From Desulfobacterales bacterium (GTDB lineage: Bacteria; Desulfobacterota; DSM-4660; Desulfatiglandales; Desulfatiglandaceae): a stretch of 57,080 nucleotides of DNA. Under the pieces are notes generated by a model, which made no database searches, was not told the DNA's origin, and saw only the letters and a list, made by a program, of their open reading frames with translations. Shown here piece after piece: positions 1 to 8,656 of the stretch. The DNA is taken from contig JACNIU010000332.1 in the NCBI GenBank assembly GCA_014382905.1, positions 1 through 57,080 on the forward strand, in the 5' to 3' direction. The position numbers and the translations under genes are program-made. How positions within the stretch are numbered: the first letter of the stretch is position 1; every line of letters begins with the position of its first letter.

Positions 1-915
1 GGCGATACGCCCGCCCTTTGGCAGCGGCATACATCGAAAACCCATAAGGGAGGCCATAAGTTGATCGATGCTTCCCACGCGAAGGACTCCCACCTGACGC
101 AGTGCTCCGTCCAGCACTGTATCGTCTACTGCGAGGCTTGCCGTGTGCGAGGCCGAAGCACGGGCCCCTGCCGCTGTCCGCCCCCCTTTGAGCAGGAGGA
201 GCGGCTTTTGCGCCACGGTCCTGCGGGCCTCCTCCAAAAACCGTCTCCCATCTCGAATGTCCTCGAGATAGAGTCCCACGATCTTGGTCTGTTGATCTTC
301 CCGAAAATAGGCGAGGACATCCGATTCGTCCACATCCACCTTGTTGCCCAGACCCATCGCCTTTGAGATTCGGAATTCTTCAAATGAGCTGAGATATCGG
401 AGCAGTGCACCCACAAATATGCCGGATTGCGCTGCAAATCCAATAGAACCGGGCCTCAACATACGGTCATTGCAGAAGTAGGCGGTCGTCATGCCGGTGG
501 CGGTGTTTACAATTCCCATGGTATTGGGCCCAAATCCGCGCATGCCGCTGGACCGGAGGATACTGCTGACCTCCTGCTGGTACCGCGCCCCTTCACTTCC
601 CGCCTCTGCAAACCCCTCGGACGAGATCACCACGCCCTTTACACCTGCCCGGGCACAATCGGCCAGGCATGGAGCCACTGCCTTGGGAGGAATGATCAGG
701 GTAGCCAGGTCAACCGGAAAGGGGATCTCGTGAATGCTGCGGTAAAACGGCACGCCGTACATCTCTCCCGCGCGAGGGTTGACGCCGGCGATCTGTCCCT
801 GGAAGCCGGTATCCTTCAGGACTTTGAGGAGCATCGCCCCAGGTTTCAAGGGGTCCTGAGAGGCCCCTATGACGGCCAAATTCTTACCTTCCAGGACTTC
901 TTTTATAGTGTACAT
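1..915 (-). CDS. Acyl-CoA synthetase (ADP-forming) type protein, CoA-binding domain, partial
   Basis: Reads leftwards out of the window, so only the first 305 codons are present. The ATG at 915 follows an in-frame stop and a GGGAG ribosome site. Residues 11-20 (KNLAVIGASQ) form the Rossmann CoA-binding start, QSG at about 163-165 lies in the succinyl-CoA-ligase-like domain, and His257 in SASHTAS sits where the phospho-histidine of ADP-forming acetyl-CoA synthetase alpha subunits lies. Family members convert acyl-CoA + ADP + Pi to acid + CoA + ATP, a cytoplasmic energy-conserving step. Because the C-terminus is missing, I cannot say whether an ATP-grasp (beta) domain is fused or separate. Protein acetyltransferases of the Pat type share this domain and are the main alternative. 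It is divergent from the K+ channel gene. Confidence 0.85.
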   Translation of the reverse strand, partial: MYTIKEVLEGKNLAVIGASQDPLKPGAMLLKVLKDTGFQGQIAGVNPRAGEMYGVPFYRSIHEIPFPVDLATLIIPPKAVAPCLADCARAGVKGVVISSEGFAEAGSEGARYQQEVSSILRSSGMRGFGPNTMGIVNTATGMTTAYFCNDRMLRPGSIGFAAQSGIFVGALLRYLSSFEEFRISKAMGLGNKVDVDESDVLAYFREDQQTKIVGLYLEDIRDGRRFLEEARRTVAQKPLLLLKGGRTAAGARASASHTASLAVDDTVLDGALRQVGVLRVGSIDQLMASLMGFRCMPLPKGGRIA

Positions 916-1203
916 CCTGCTCCCGCCTTCTCAAAAAAACTTGCTCAAGTGTAACTCCTTCGCCAGGTTGCGCAGGCGCCTAAAACCAGGAGCCTGCTCT
1001 CATATTGAGAAACAGGGTCTTGGTGGAATCAACGCATGTCTCCTCAGGATTGAGGTTAAAACCAAATATCCTGATAGCCTGGGAAAAATTAGCGAAAATC
1101 AGTTAATCGGTCAAGGACTTTTTAGGAAGAAACTTCAAAGGCCGATAATGCTGAATCGGCTCACTATGACAGGCCCTTTACTGGCCCTGCCTTTTCTTCA
1201 TTA

Positions 1204-1243
1204 GTTGCTCCGAACTCCATTATGTTGCTCTGAACTCCATTAT
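1204..1243 (+). repeat. 20-bp tandem duplication
   Basis: Two adjacent 20-base units (1204-1223 and 1224-1243) differ at one base. Each begins GTTGCTC. The second copy supplies the -35-like TTGCTC of the promoter candidate that follows. Confidence 0.85.
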
Positions 1244-1253
1244 GAGGTATAAT
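1225..1253 (+). promoter_or_regulatory. Candidate sigma70 promoter for the K+ channel gene
   Basis: TTGCTC (1225-1230), 17-base spacer, perfect TATAAT (1248-1253). It lies about 90 bases before the channel start codon. The -35 matches only half of consensus. Confidence 0.5.
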
Positions 1254-1344
1254 TTTATAATTTTTTTAAAAGGAGCACTGGTAGAGGCGCCCATAAAAGA
1301 GATATATGAAGCCGGCTGTGTGTTAACGTAAGGAGGCTTTTCTT

Positions 1345-3045
1345 ATGAAATTTATTCCCGCCCAGATAATTTACTTTGTTAGAAACAGAACAACGAAGAG
1401 AAACTTCAAGCTACTCCTCAAGTTTCTTTTGGCCTTAGCCGCTATTGTCATCATATACAGCGTTCTTTTTCATTTCATCATGGTTCTTGAAGATAAAGAG
1501 TTTAGCTGGGTGACAGGCTTCTACTGGACACTCACCGTAATGTCCACGCTTGGTTTCGGTGATATCACGTTTGCAAGCGATTTAGGCAAAGTCTTTTCAA
1601 TGGTTGTACTTCTATCAGGGATTATTTTTTTGCTCGTCATGCTCCCTTTTACCTTCATACAGTTTTTTTATGCCCCGTGGCTCGAGGCCCAAGCAAAAGC
1701 GCGCGCGCCACGTGAATTGCCGGAGAATACATCAGGCCACGTGATTCTGACAAACTTCGACCCTATTACAATAAACCTCGTCGAAAAGCTGAATCAATAT
1801 AATTACAAATATGCCATTATTGCAACTGATTTGCACCGCGCATTAGAGCTTTACGACCTGAACTACAACGTTGTATTGGGGGATCTGGGTGATCCGGAGA
1901 CATACAAACGCCTTCGTATACAGAACGCTGCCCTGGTAGTTGCCAACAATGATGATATGATGAATACAAACATAGCCTTTACGATAAGGGAGATATCAGA
2001 AAAAGTACCCATCATCACCAATGCGGATGCGGATGACTCCATTGACATTCTTCAGCTTGCAGGGAGTACTCACGTCTTTCAATTCATGAAGATGCTGGGG
2101 AAGTCTTTGGCCCGAAGAACGCTTGGAGCGAGCATGGGGGCGAATGTCATCGGAAGATTTGAACAGCTTCTCATTGCTGAAGCCCCTGCAATGAGAACAC
2201 CCCTCGAAGGAAAAACCCTTATCGAAAGCAATTTACGGGAAAAAACCGGCTTAACAGTTGTCGGTATATGGGAAAGAGGAGTATTTGAAATTCCTCGCCC
2301 CCAGACTCGAATCAATTCCTCAACTGTCCTTTTACTGGCCGGATCTGCTGAACAGCTCAATAAATATGATGAGATCTTCTGCGTTTATCGCATTTATCAC
2401 ACCGCCAACACCCCTGTACTGATATTGGGCGGAGGCCGTGTTGGACGTGCTGCAGCCGAGGCCCTGGAAGCGCGTCAGGTTGCTTATCAGGTGGTGGAAA
2501 AGAATCCGAAATTCATTGAAAAAAATGAAAAGTATATCCAAGGAGATGCTGCCGACATCAATACCTTGATTAAGGCCGGCATACGAGAGGCGCCTTCCGT
2601 CATCATCACCACGCACAGCGATGCTATCAATATTTATCTCAGCATTTATTGCCGGCGATTACGACCTGATATCCAAATTGTCAGCAGGGCAAACCTGGAT
2701 AGAAATATTTCCAAATTGCATAGGGCGGGAGCTGACCTGGTTATGTCATATGCTTCCATGGGCGCCGGCATCGTAGTTAATCTCCTTAAACCGAACGAGG
2801 TGTTGATGTTTCAGGAGGGGCTGAATATCTTCCGCGCCGTGGTGCACTCGTCTCTTGTGGGCAAGTCTCTTGCTGGAAATCGAATCCGGGAACTAACGGG
2901 CTGCAGCGTCATCGCTATTAACAGGGAGGGCGAACTGAATATTGGCCCCGACCCGTCAATTCCACTTCGTGTAAATGACGAGCTGATCTTGATTGGCACC
3001 GCCGACGCAGAAAAGCTGTTTTTTGAAAGCTATAACCGCAATTGA
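1345..3045 (+). CDS. Two-TM potassium channel with tandem RCK (TrkA-N/TrkA-C) domains
   Basis: A 566-residue inner-membrane K+ channel subunit. TM1 is about residues 23-48, the selectivity filter is TLGFGD at 68-73, and TM2 is about 80-108. Two cytoplasmic RCK modules follow (about 130-345 and 350-566), each a Rossmann half plus a TrkA-C half. The second Rossmann keeps a dinucleotide-type loop (LGGGRVG near 355), while the first reads LTNFDPIT and lacks the glycine pattern, so only the second probably binds nucleotide in the classic way. A good AGGAGG site precedes the ATG. The architecture resembles MthK/GsuK-type ligand-gated channels with both RCK modules in one chain. Neighbours give no functional hint. 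Sure of the family; ligand unknown. Confidence 0.92.
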   Translation: MKFIPAQIIYFVRNRTTKRNFKLLLKFLLALAAIVIIYSVLFHFIMVLEDKEFSWVTGFYWTLTVMSTLGFGDITFASDLGKVFSMVVLLSGIIFLLVMLPFTFIQFFYAPWLEAQAKARAPRELPENTSGHVILTNFDPITINLVEKLNQYNYKYAIIATDLHRALELYDLNYNVVLGDLGDPETYKRLRIQNAALVVANNDDMMNTNIAFTIREISEKVPIITNADADDSIDILQLAGSTHVFQFMKMLGKSLARRTLGASMGANVIGRFEQLLIAEAPAMRTPLEGKTLIESNLREKTGLTVVGIWERGVFEIPRPQTRINSSTVLLLAGSAEQLNKYDEIFCVYRIYHTANTPVLILGGGRVGRAAAEALEARQVAYQVVEKNPKFIEKNEKYIQGDAADINTLIKAGIREAPSVIITTHSDAINIYLSIYCRRLRPDIQIVSRANLDRNISKLHRAGADLVMSYASMGAGIVVNLLKPNEVLMFQEGLNIFRAVVHSSLVGKSLAGNRIRELTGCSVIAINREGELNIGPDPSIPLRVNDELILIGTADAEKLFFESYNRN

Positions 3046-3139
3046 GATAAAACGGATTGATATTTTTATCTGGTTTTGATCTTCCATGTACGCTTGCCCA
3101 AACGGAACTGAAATGAGTGTCTTTCCGAGGAGAACGAGA

Positions 3140-4492
3140 ATGCCTTCAGATACCTTATCTTCCAGGTTTGCCCGGTTCGTGAACCAGCTGACCTACGAGG
3201 ACCTTTCAAAAAAACAGGTATATCAGATAAAAACGTTTTTCTTAGACTGGCTGGCATCGGCCTATGCTGGCCAGACCCAGCCACCTGTCAAGTCCATGCT
3301 GGAAGTGGTGCGTAGCCTTGGAGGGAAACCGGAATCCACCATAATTCCTGATAGCTCCAAGACCATGAGCCTCCTCGCGGCGCTGGCCAATGGCGCATCA
3401 TCTCACATGGTAGAGATGGATGACCTGCACAGGGAATCGGTTCTCCACCCCGCCGCGGCCATCATGCCGGCAGTATTTGCCCTGGCTGAAAGGAAGAGGG
3501 CATCGGGGCCGGATCTGATTGTGGCGATCCTGGCCGGTTACGAGGTCGGCATTCGAGTTGCCATGGCAGCCGGCCAGAGCCATTATCGTTACTGGCACAC
3601 AACAGCGACCTGTGGTACCTTTGGGGCTGCGGCAGGGGCCGCCAAGATACTGGGCCTCGACGAGGAACAGTTTGTCTGGACGCTCGGTTCTGCCGGAACA
3701 CAGGCCGCAGGGCTGTGGGAATTTCTTGTAGAGGGTGCCATGAGCAAACAGCTTCACCCGGCAAAGGCGGCGCTTAACGGGGTGCTGTCGGCCCTTTTGG
3801 CCCAGAAGGGGTTTACCGGTGCGCGAAGGATCCTGGAGGGGAAAAAAGGGTTTTTTCGGGCCACGTCCAGGGACTTTGATGAAGAGAAGTGCGTCGCGGG
3901 TCTGGGCCGGGAATTCATGTTCGAACGGAACTCACTCAAATATCATGCCTCCTGCGGGCACACCCACTCGGCGATTGACGCTGTCCTGGACGCTGTCAAA
4001 GGAAATCGGGTGACAGGCCACGAGGTTGAACGGGTAGACCTTTTCATCTATCAGGCGGCCCTTGACCTGCTCGGGGATGTGGACCCGATTACCCCTTATG
4101 CGGCCAAGTTTAACTTGCCTTTCTGTGTGGCTACCGCCTTGAGATACGGGCATGTGGGTATGGAGGACTTTACCGAGAAGCGACTTGAAGATCGGGAAAT
4201 ATTGAGATTGATGCAGAGAATAAACCTGCAAAGCGATCCTGACCTGAATCAATCCTATCCGCGCAAGTGGCCGGCCCGCGTCGAGATTGTCATGCGGGAT
4301 GGGAGGCATCTCAAAGGCGCCTGCGACTATCCCAAAGGCGACCCGGAAAACCCGCTTGCCGAAGCGGAGTTATTCGGAAAATTCAGGCGTATGACCGGAG
4401 GCCTCCTTTCTCGATCTGCCTCCGAAATCATCATCGAGCGGAGCATGAATCTGGAGAAGGTATCCGATGTGGGGCTACTCCTCGATTTTTGA
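3140..4492 (+). CDS. MmgE/PrpD family protein
   Basis: A 450-residue protein of the MmgE/PrpD family, whose characterised members are 2-methylcitrate dehydratase and cis-aconitate decarboxylase. Family features include the N-terminal all-helical domain with DWLASAYAG, an ANGASSHMVEMDDLH segment (about residue 80) and the CGHTHSAIDA stretch near 285. I chose the ATG at 3140 because GAGGAG lies 7 bases before it; upstream in-frame ATGs at 3086 and 3113 have no such site. Length is normal for the family. Substrate cannot be assigned; no prpB/prpC or citrate synthase gene is adjacent, so a propionate role is not supported by context. It precedes an acyl-CoA ligase by 167 bases on the same strand. 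Confidence 0.85.
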   Translation: MPSDTLSSRFARFVNQLTYEDLSKKQVYQIKTFFLDWLASAYAGQTQPPVKSMLEVVRSLGGKPESTIIPDSSKTMSLLAALANGASSHMVEMDDLHRESVLHPAAAIMPAVFALAERKRASGPDLIVAILAGYEVGIRVAMAAGQSHYRYWHTTATCGTFGAAAGAAKILGLDEEQFVWTLGSAGTQAAGLWEFLVEGAMSKQLHPAKAALNGVLSALLAQKGFTGARRILEGKKGFFRATSRDFDEEKCVAGLGREFMFERNSLKYHASCGHTHSAIDAVLDAVKGNRVTGHEVERVDLFIYQAALDLLGDVDPITPYAAKFNLPFCVATALRYGHVGMEDFTEKRLEDREILRLMQRINLQSDPDLNQSYPRKWPARVEIVMRDGRHLKGACDYPKGDPENPLAEAELFGKFRRMTGGLLSRSASEIIIERSMNLEKVSDVGLLLDF

Positions 4493-4519
4493 GGCCGATG
4501 CGGGGCCCCATGTTTTCGC

Positions 4520-4550
4520 TTGACAAAATCGCCCGGCATTTCAATAAATT
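4520..4550 (+). promoter_or_regulatory. Possible sigma70 promoter for acyl-CoA ligase gene
   Basis: TTGACA (4520-4525) is followed after a long 19-base spacer by TAAATT (4545-4550). The -35 is perfect but the spacing is not optimal. Confidence 0.35.
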
Positions 4551-4659
4551 CAGGTATTAACCCCCTGAACTTTCAGCTATGATGATGGCTCAGGCTTTGC
4601 GATACTGGCAAGGAAGTGATTCAGATAGTCCCATTATGGGTTTCTAAGGAGATCGAAAC

Positions 4660-6219
4660 ATGCCACTTGATGAACTTCTCCCAAAAGCGGTCAAGCTGTA
4701 TCCTGAAAAGGAGGCGGTAGTTTGTGGTGAGGTCAGAATGAACTATCGCGATTTTGCCAAGAGAGTCTGGCGGTTGTCGCAGGGATTGATTTCTCTGGGA
4801 CTTAACAGAAACGACCGTGTGGCAATTATCCATGAAAACTCCCACGAGTTCCTCGAGGCATACTTTGCTGCGGCTCACTTAGGGATAATTCTGGTCCCTC
4901 TTAATTTCAGGCTTTCAACAAGAGAGATTACAATGATCCTCAATGACAGCGAGTCACGTGTTCTCATCTCGCAGGGTATCTTCCATAGCAAGGTCAATGA
5001 TATTCCCCGGTCCGCTCCGACGGTTGGAAAGCTGATCTGGACCCAGGCGGAATTTGACCCGTCAGGGTCTAAGGAGCTGAGCTACGAGTCCCTTTTGGCA
5101 GATCAAACAGGGGAACCGCCGCCTGACCAGGCAATCAAAGACGATGATGTCGCCCACCTATATTATACCAGCGGAACGACCGGGCGGCCCAAAGGGGTGA
5201 TGTTGACACACAAGAATGTCAAAAGCCATGCACTGGGGACCATCGCCGAGTTCCAGCTCACTGACAGGGATAACTGGTTCCATGTGGCCCCGCTCTTTCA
5301 TCTGGCGGATGCCTGGGCCACATTTGCCATTACCTGGGTGGGCGGAAAACACGTGATATTACCCTCATTTGATTCACGTGAGGTGCTCAAGATCATCCAG
5401 GGCGAAAAAATCACCCTTTCCAACCTCATTCCCACCATGCTCAACATGATGGTCAACCATCCTGACGTGGGCAGTTTTGACTATTCCAGCCTGCGGGTCC
5501 TGTTAAGCGGAGGAGCACCGATCGCGCCTGAAACCGTCCGCAAGATCATAGGGGCTTTTAAATGCGACTATATTCAGACATACGGGATGACCGAAACGAG
5601 CCCCTACCTGACTCTCTCTATCCTCAAGAACCACCTGAACGATCTCCCCTGGGAGGAACGGCTCAGGTTTAAGGCAAAGACCGGGCGAGAGTTCGTGAAT
5701 GTGAGTCTCAGGGTCGTGGACGACAAGGGAAACGACGTGGCTCGGGACGATCAGCAGGTGGGAGAAATTATTGTCAAGGGAGACACGGTTACCCCCGGTT
5801 ACTGGAATCTGCCCGAGGAAACGGATGCGGCGATTAAAGATGGCTGGCTTTACACCGGAGACCTCGCTGTCATTGACCAGGAGCAATATGTCACCATCGT
5901 GGACCGAAAGAAAGATATGATCTTGACCGGAGGTGAAAACGTTTATTCCACTGAAGTGGAAAATATCCTTTACACCCACCCTGGTATATTAGAGGCCGCC
6001 GTCATCGGAGTACCGGACAGTCATTGGGGGGAGACGGTAAGGGCCTGTGTTGTATTGAAGGAGGGGTGGGAAGTGACCGGCGAGGATATCATCTTATTTT
6101 GCAAGGAGCAGCTGGCGCATTACAAGGCCCCTAAAAGCGTGGATTTTCTGGACGTTCTGCCCAAGACAGGTTCCGGCAAGATCTACAAGAAAGGACTGCG
6201 AGACCCTTATCTTGAATAG
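4660..6219 (+). CDS. AMP-forming acyl-CoA synthetase (long-chain fatty acid--CoA ligase type)
   Basis: A 519-residue ANL-superfamily adenylating enzyme that activates a carboxylic acid with ATP and CoA to acyl-CoA, AMP and PPi. The P-loop-like A3 motif YYTSGTTGRPKGV is at about 167-179, the YGMTETSP motif near 307, the TGDLAVIDQEQY motif near 404, and the catalytic lysine is in GSGKIYKKG at the C-terminus. AAGGAG precedes the ATG. Length matches medium/long-chain FadD-like ligases, although aromatic-acid ligases are similar, so chain length and substrate are open. With the ADP-forming ligase at the window start and the hydroxyacyl-CoA dehydrogenase at 26.7 kb, it fits an organism that processes organic acids as CoA thioesters. 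Confidence 0.9.
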   Translation: MPLDELLPKAVKLYPEKEAVVCGEVRMNYRDFAKRVWRLSQGLISLGLNRNDRVAIIHENSHEFLEAYFAAAHLGIILVPLNFRLSTREITMILNDSESRVLISQGIFHSKVNDIPRSAPTVGKLIWTQAEFDPSGSKELSYESLLADQTGEPPPDQAIKDDDVAHLYYTSGTTGRPKGVMLTHKNVKSHALGTIAEFQLTDRDNWFHVAPLFHLADAWATFAITWVGGKHVILPSFDSREVLKIIQGEKITLSNLIPTMLNMMVNHPDVGSFDYSSLRVLLSGGAPIAPETVRKIIGAFKCDYIQTYGMTETSPYLTLSILKNHLNDLPWEERLRFKAKTGREFVNVSLRVVDDKGNDVARDDQQVGEIIVKGDTVTPGYWNLPEETDAAIKDGWLYTGDLAVIDQEQYVTIVDRKKDMILTGGENVYSTEVENILYTHPGILEAAVIGVPDSHWGETVRACVVLKEGWEVTGEDIILFCKEQLAHYKAPKSVDFLDVLPKTGSGKIYKKGLRDPYLE

Positions 6220-6272
6220 GGTGAAGGAGTTGGTTCTCCGGCAACCGCCCGGTATTCACGTGTCATTATATG

Positions 6273-6302
6273 TTGACAATTGTGGGCGCTCCCTTCTAAA
6301 AT
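6273..6302 (+). promoter_or_regulatory. Sigma70 promoter for the DUF2333 gene
   Basis: TTGACA (6273-6278), 18-base spacer, TAAAAT (6297-6302). It sits about 80 bases before the chosen start at 6385 and after the ligase gene, so the DUF2333 gene probably has its own transcript. Confidence 0.65.
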
Positions 6303-6384
6303 CAATAAAATTTCCGGGACATCTTATCAAAAGAAGAGTTTAGGAAACACGGAGTTAGGGAGATTCACTGCGAGGGGAAAGGCA

Positions 6385-7341
6385 ATGGAAGAGAAACATA
6401 GAGGTATGGGAGATAAAAAGTACGGCGGCACTATCTGTTTTATCATTCTGGCGCTAATTGTGATCGGCCTCATTATCATGGGCGTCAATTCAAAAAAGCC
6501 CGGCCGGCTTGAGTTAGGTAAGCTGGACGCAGGTGTTAAAGGCGCTGCATTTATAAAAACAAACGAAACCCTCATCCAGCAGATGTGCGACAACTGGTTG
6601 CCCAACGATGTCTTCTGGCCGACAGCGCTCCTTGACAATATGCCAAACTTTCAAATCGGTGAGTTAGAGGTTGTTCGGTATAACATACGTGTCCTGAGGG
6701 ATAATCTCTCTCGAATGCGAACCACGGACAAGCTCGATCCCTGGGCCGAAGGGGCCTTTACCGCGCTTTCGAACGACCCCCTGAAGTGGTGGCTTCCGTC
6801 AGCGGAGAGCAGATGGGTGAAGGCCAGCAAAGATCTTGGCGCCTTTTATAAAGGCCTGCAAAATGGCTCGTCCCATTTTTATCCGAGGGCGGACAACCTG
6901 GTGGAACTCTTCAGTCAATACGCTTCACTGATGGGCGGGGTGAATACACGGTTGATCAACGCGCCCCAACGGAAGGATATGGTCCTGCCGGTCAATGAAG
7001 ACGTGAAGAAGGATTTAGGGGGAGACGAGCTGGTCCAGATCAATATCCCATTTCATAAAATTGATGATAATTTCTATTATGCCCAGGGTGTCGCCTATGC
7101 CCTTCACGAGTCATTCAAGGCAATCCGGATCGACTTTATTGATGTGCTGAAACGCAAGAACTCGCTTAAACTTGTAGACAAGATTATTGAAGATCTGGGG
7201 AGATGCCATTTTGAACCATGGATTGTGTTTAACGGCGCTCCTGAAAGTATTTTTGCCAACCATTCCTTGAATCTCTCAAGTGTGTTCAACGATGCAAGGC
7301 AGAAGGTTTATTCCCTGATAGTGGCCTTGCAGCAGGGATGA
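6385..7341 (+). CDS. DUF2333 family membrane-anchored protein
   Basis: A 318-residue protein with one N-terminal transmembrane segment (about 14-33, after a short charged start) and a soluble domain carrying the family signature: WLPNDVFWPTALLDNMPNFQ and QLEVVRYN-like text, then WWLPSAESR and NLVELFSQYASLMGGVNTRL. This matches DUF2333, a family of unknown function found in proteobacteria; topology suggests a periplasmic domain. The ATG at 6385 has GAGGGG just upstream. An in-frame ATG at 6280 would place 35 unlikely residues before the anchor and would start between the promoter hexamers, so I rejected it. The hyp genes follow, but a 158-base gap argues against a shared job. Confidence 0.8.
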   Translation: MEEKHRGMGDKKYGGTICFIILALIVIGLIIMGVNSKKPGRLELGKLDAGVKGAAFIKTNETLIQQMCDNWLPNDVFWPTALLDNMPNFQIGELEVVRYNIRVLRDNLSRMRTTDKLDPWAEGAFTALSNDPLKWWLPSAESRWVKASKDLGAFYKGLQNGSSHFYPRADNLVELFSQYASLMGGVNTRLINAPQRKDMVLPVNEDVKKDLGGDELVQINIPFHKIDDNFYYAQGVAYALHESFKAIRIDFIDVLKRKNSLKLVDKIIEDLGRCHFEPWIVFNGAPESIFANHSLNLSSVFNDARQKVYSLIVALQQG

Positions 7342-7499
7342 TCCCATTGTGAATTGCGGATTGCGGTTTTACCACCCGGGGTACTCCTTTCTCTTGTCAT
7401 TCCGGTTAAAAGTCCCAATTAAAGTCAATCAGTTAATTGACCTTGTTCAAGCGAATTGGGAGGTTTAGGTGGTTTTTTTTCAGGAAGGGTTGTCCTTTT

Positions 7500-7841
7500 A
7501 TGCATGAAATGTCGATAGCGCAGAGCCTTCTTGATATCATCAAAGAAGAGATGCGGAAACATAATGCAAGGTTGGTGCGATCGGTTCGTCTGAATATCGG
7601 CCAGTTATCTGCCATTGTCCCTGAGTCCCTCTCTTTCTGTTTTAACGTGATGACCTCTGGAACGGAATTAGAGGGAGCAAAGCTGATCATGGAGATTATC
7701 CCCCTCAGGGGGACATGCAAAGAATGTCGTCGGGAGTTTGAGATCAAGAATTATGCATTTGAATGCCCTTTTTGTAGTAGTTCCCAGATCGATACAATTG
7801 CCGGACAGGAATTATCGATTGTGGAGATGGAGGTGGATTAA
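7500..7841 (+). CDS. hypA: HypA, hydrogenase nickel-insertion protein
   Basis: A 113-residue metallochaperone that delivers Ni2+ to the [NiFe] hydrogenase large subunit together with HypB, in the cytoplasm. The start MHEMS places the nickel-binding His2 at the N-terminus, which fixes the start at 7500 even though the ribosome site (AAGG) is rather distant. The structural zinc site is C73-x2-C76 and C89-x2-C92. First gene of a hypA-hypB-hypF-hypD run. A 146-base repeat-filled gap separates it from hypB. Very confident. Confidence 0.96.
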   Translation: MHEMSIAQSLLDIIKEEMRKHNARLVRSVRLNIGQLSAIVPESLSFCFNVMTSGTELEGAKLIMEIIPLRGTCKECRREFEIKNYAFECPFCSSSQIDTIAGQELSIVEMEVD

Positions 7842-7920
7842 GCGATTCAAGATTGACTATTGACTATTGAAGATAGAATATTGGATTTGGGTCATTCGGT
7901 TGCCATCTAATCGTTGATCA

Positions 7921-7971
7921 ATCATCCAGTATCCGGAATCCAGCATCAAGTATCCAGTATCAAGTATCCAG
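7921..7971 (+). repeat. Intergenic short-word repeat (family A, TATCCAG words)
   Basis: Five or more degenerate copies of words such as ATCCAGTATC and ATCCAGCATCAAGT are strung head to tail directly before hypB. The same words recur at 34147-34235. They are preceded (7851-7880) by another string built on TTGACTATTGA. No spacer regularity, so not CRISPR. Confidence 0.75.
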
Positions 7972-7987
7972 AACAAAGGAGCCAAAC

Positions 7988-8656
7988 ATGAAAATATCGG
8001 TTGTCAAAAACATATTGGAAGCGAATGAGCGGATTGCCCGGGAAAACAGGGCAATTTTTGACGAAAAGGATCTGCTGGTATTTAATTTGATGAGTTCGCC
8101 CGGCGCCGGGAAGACCAGCCTGTTGGAGAAGACCATCGGGGCCCTGAAGGAAGACCTTCAGATCGGGGTCATCGAGGGCGATATCCAGTCGTCTCGGGAT
8201 GCCGAGAGGATCGCGGCAAAAGGGATCCCGGTCGTACAGATCAATACCGGAGGCGCATGCCACTTGGATGGCAATATGATCAGGGATACATTTCAGGAGT
8301 TTGATTTTGATGCCTTGGATCTTCTTGTGGTTGAAAACGTCGGGAACCTGGTCTGCCCTGCGGAATTCAGCGTGGGTGAGGACTTCAAGGCAATGATATT
8401 GAGCGTCACCGAGGGTGAAGACAAGCCGGCCAAATACCCCCTCATGTTTCATGAATCAGAAGTGTTGCTGATCAATAAGATCGATCTCCTCCCGTATGTG
8501 GACTGCTCGCTCGAAAAAATTCGGGAAGAGGCCCTGAAGGTGAACCCCAGACTCCGCATTTTCGAGATTTCCTGCAAAACCGAAGAGGGGCTCGATGCCT
8601 GGTATGACTGGCTCAGGGAAGAGGTGAAAATTAGGAGCTCCGCTCGGAAACAGTAA
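7988..8656 (+). CDS. hypB: HypB, GTPase for hydrogenase nickel insertion
   Basis: A 222-residue SIMIBI-class GTPase that drives nickel transfer from HypA to the hydrogenase large subunit. The P-loop SSPGAGKT is at 36-43. The G-domain metal site is conserved as C91-H92 (GGACHLD) and C123 (LVCPAEF), and NKIDLL gives guanine specificity. There is no N-terminal histidine-rich stretch or CxxCGC motif, so nickel storage is not expected. An AAAGGAG site precedes the ATG. The TAA stop overlaps the hypF ATG by one base. Confidence 0.96.
   Translation: MKISVVKNILEANERIARENRAIFDEKDLLVFNLMSSPGAGKTSLLEKTIGALKEDLQIGVIEGDIQSSRDAERIAAKGIPVVQINTGGACHLDGNMIRDTFQEFDFDALDLLVVENVGNLVCPAEFSVGEDFKAMILSVTEGEDKPAKYPLMFHESEVLLINKIDLLPYVDCSLEKIREEALKVNPRLRIFEISCKTEEGLDAWYDWLREEVKIRSSARKQ

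Larger units (their letters stand above)
916..1344. other. Divergent intergenic region
   Basis: 429 bases between the leftward CoA ligase and the rightward K+ channel gene. No convincing coding region is visible. It holds a 20-base tandem duplication (1204-1243) and a sigma70-type promoter candidate for the channel gene (1225-1253). The rest shows nothing I can name. Confidence 0.6.

Noticed and set aside
427-954. A 175-codon rightward reading frame
   Set aside because: It lies antisense to the ADP-forming CoA ligase, whose leftward frame has a clear Rossmann motif, the phospho-histidine context and a start with a ribosome site. No ribosome site or family resemblance supports the rightward frame.
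3045-3071. Terminator after the K+ channel gene (AGATAAAA / TTTTATCT)
   Set aside because: The stem is only A/T-rich with no following T-run, so it is too weak to call.
7851-7971. Possible CRISPR array
   Set aside because: The words are degenerate, directly adjacent and lack constant-length spacers; no cas genes are in the window.
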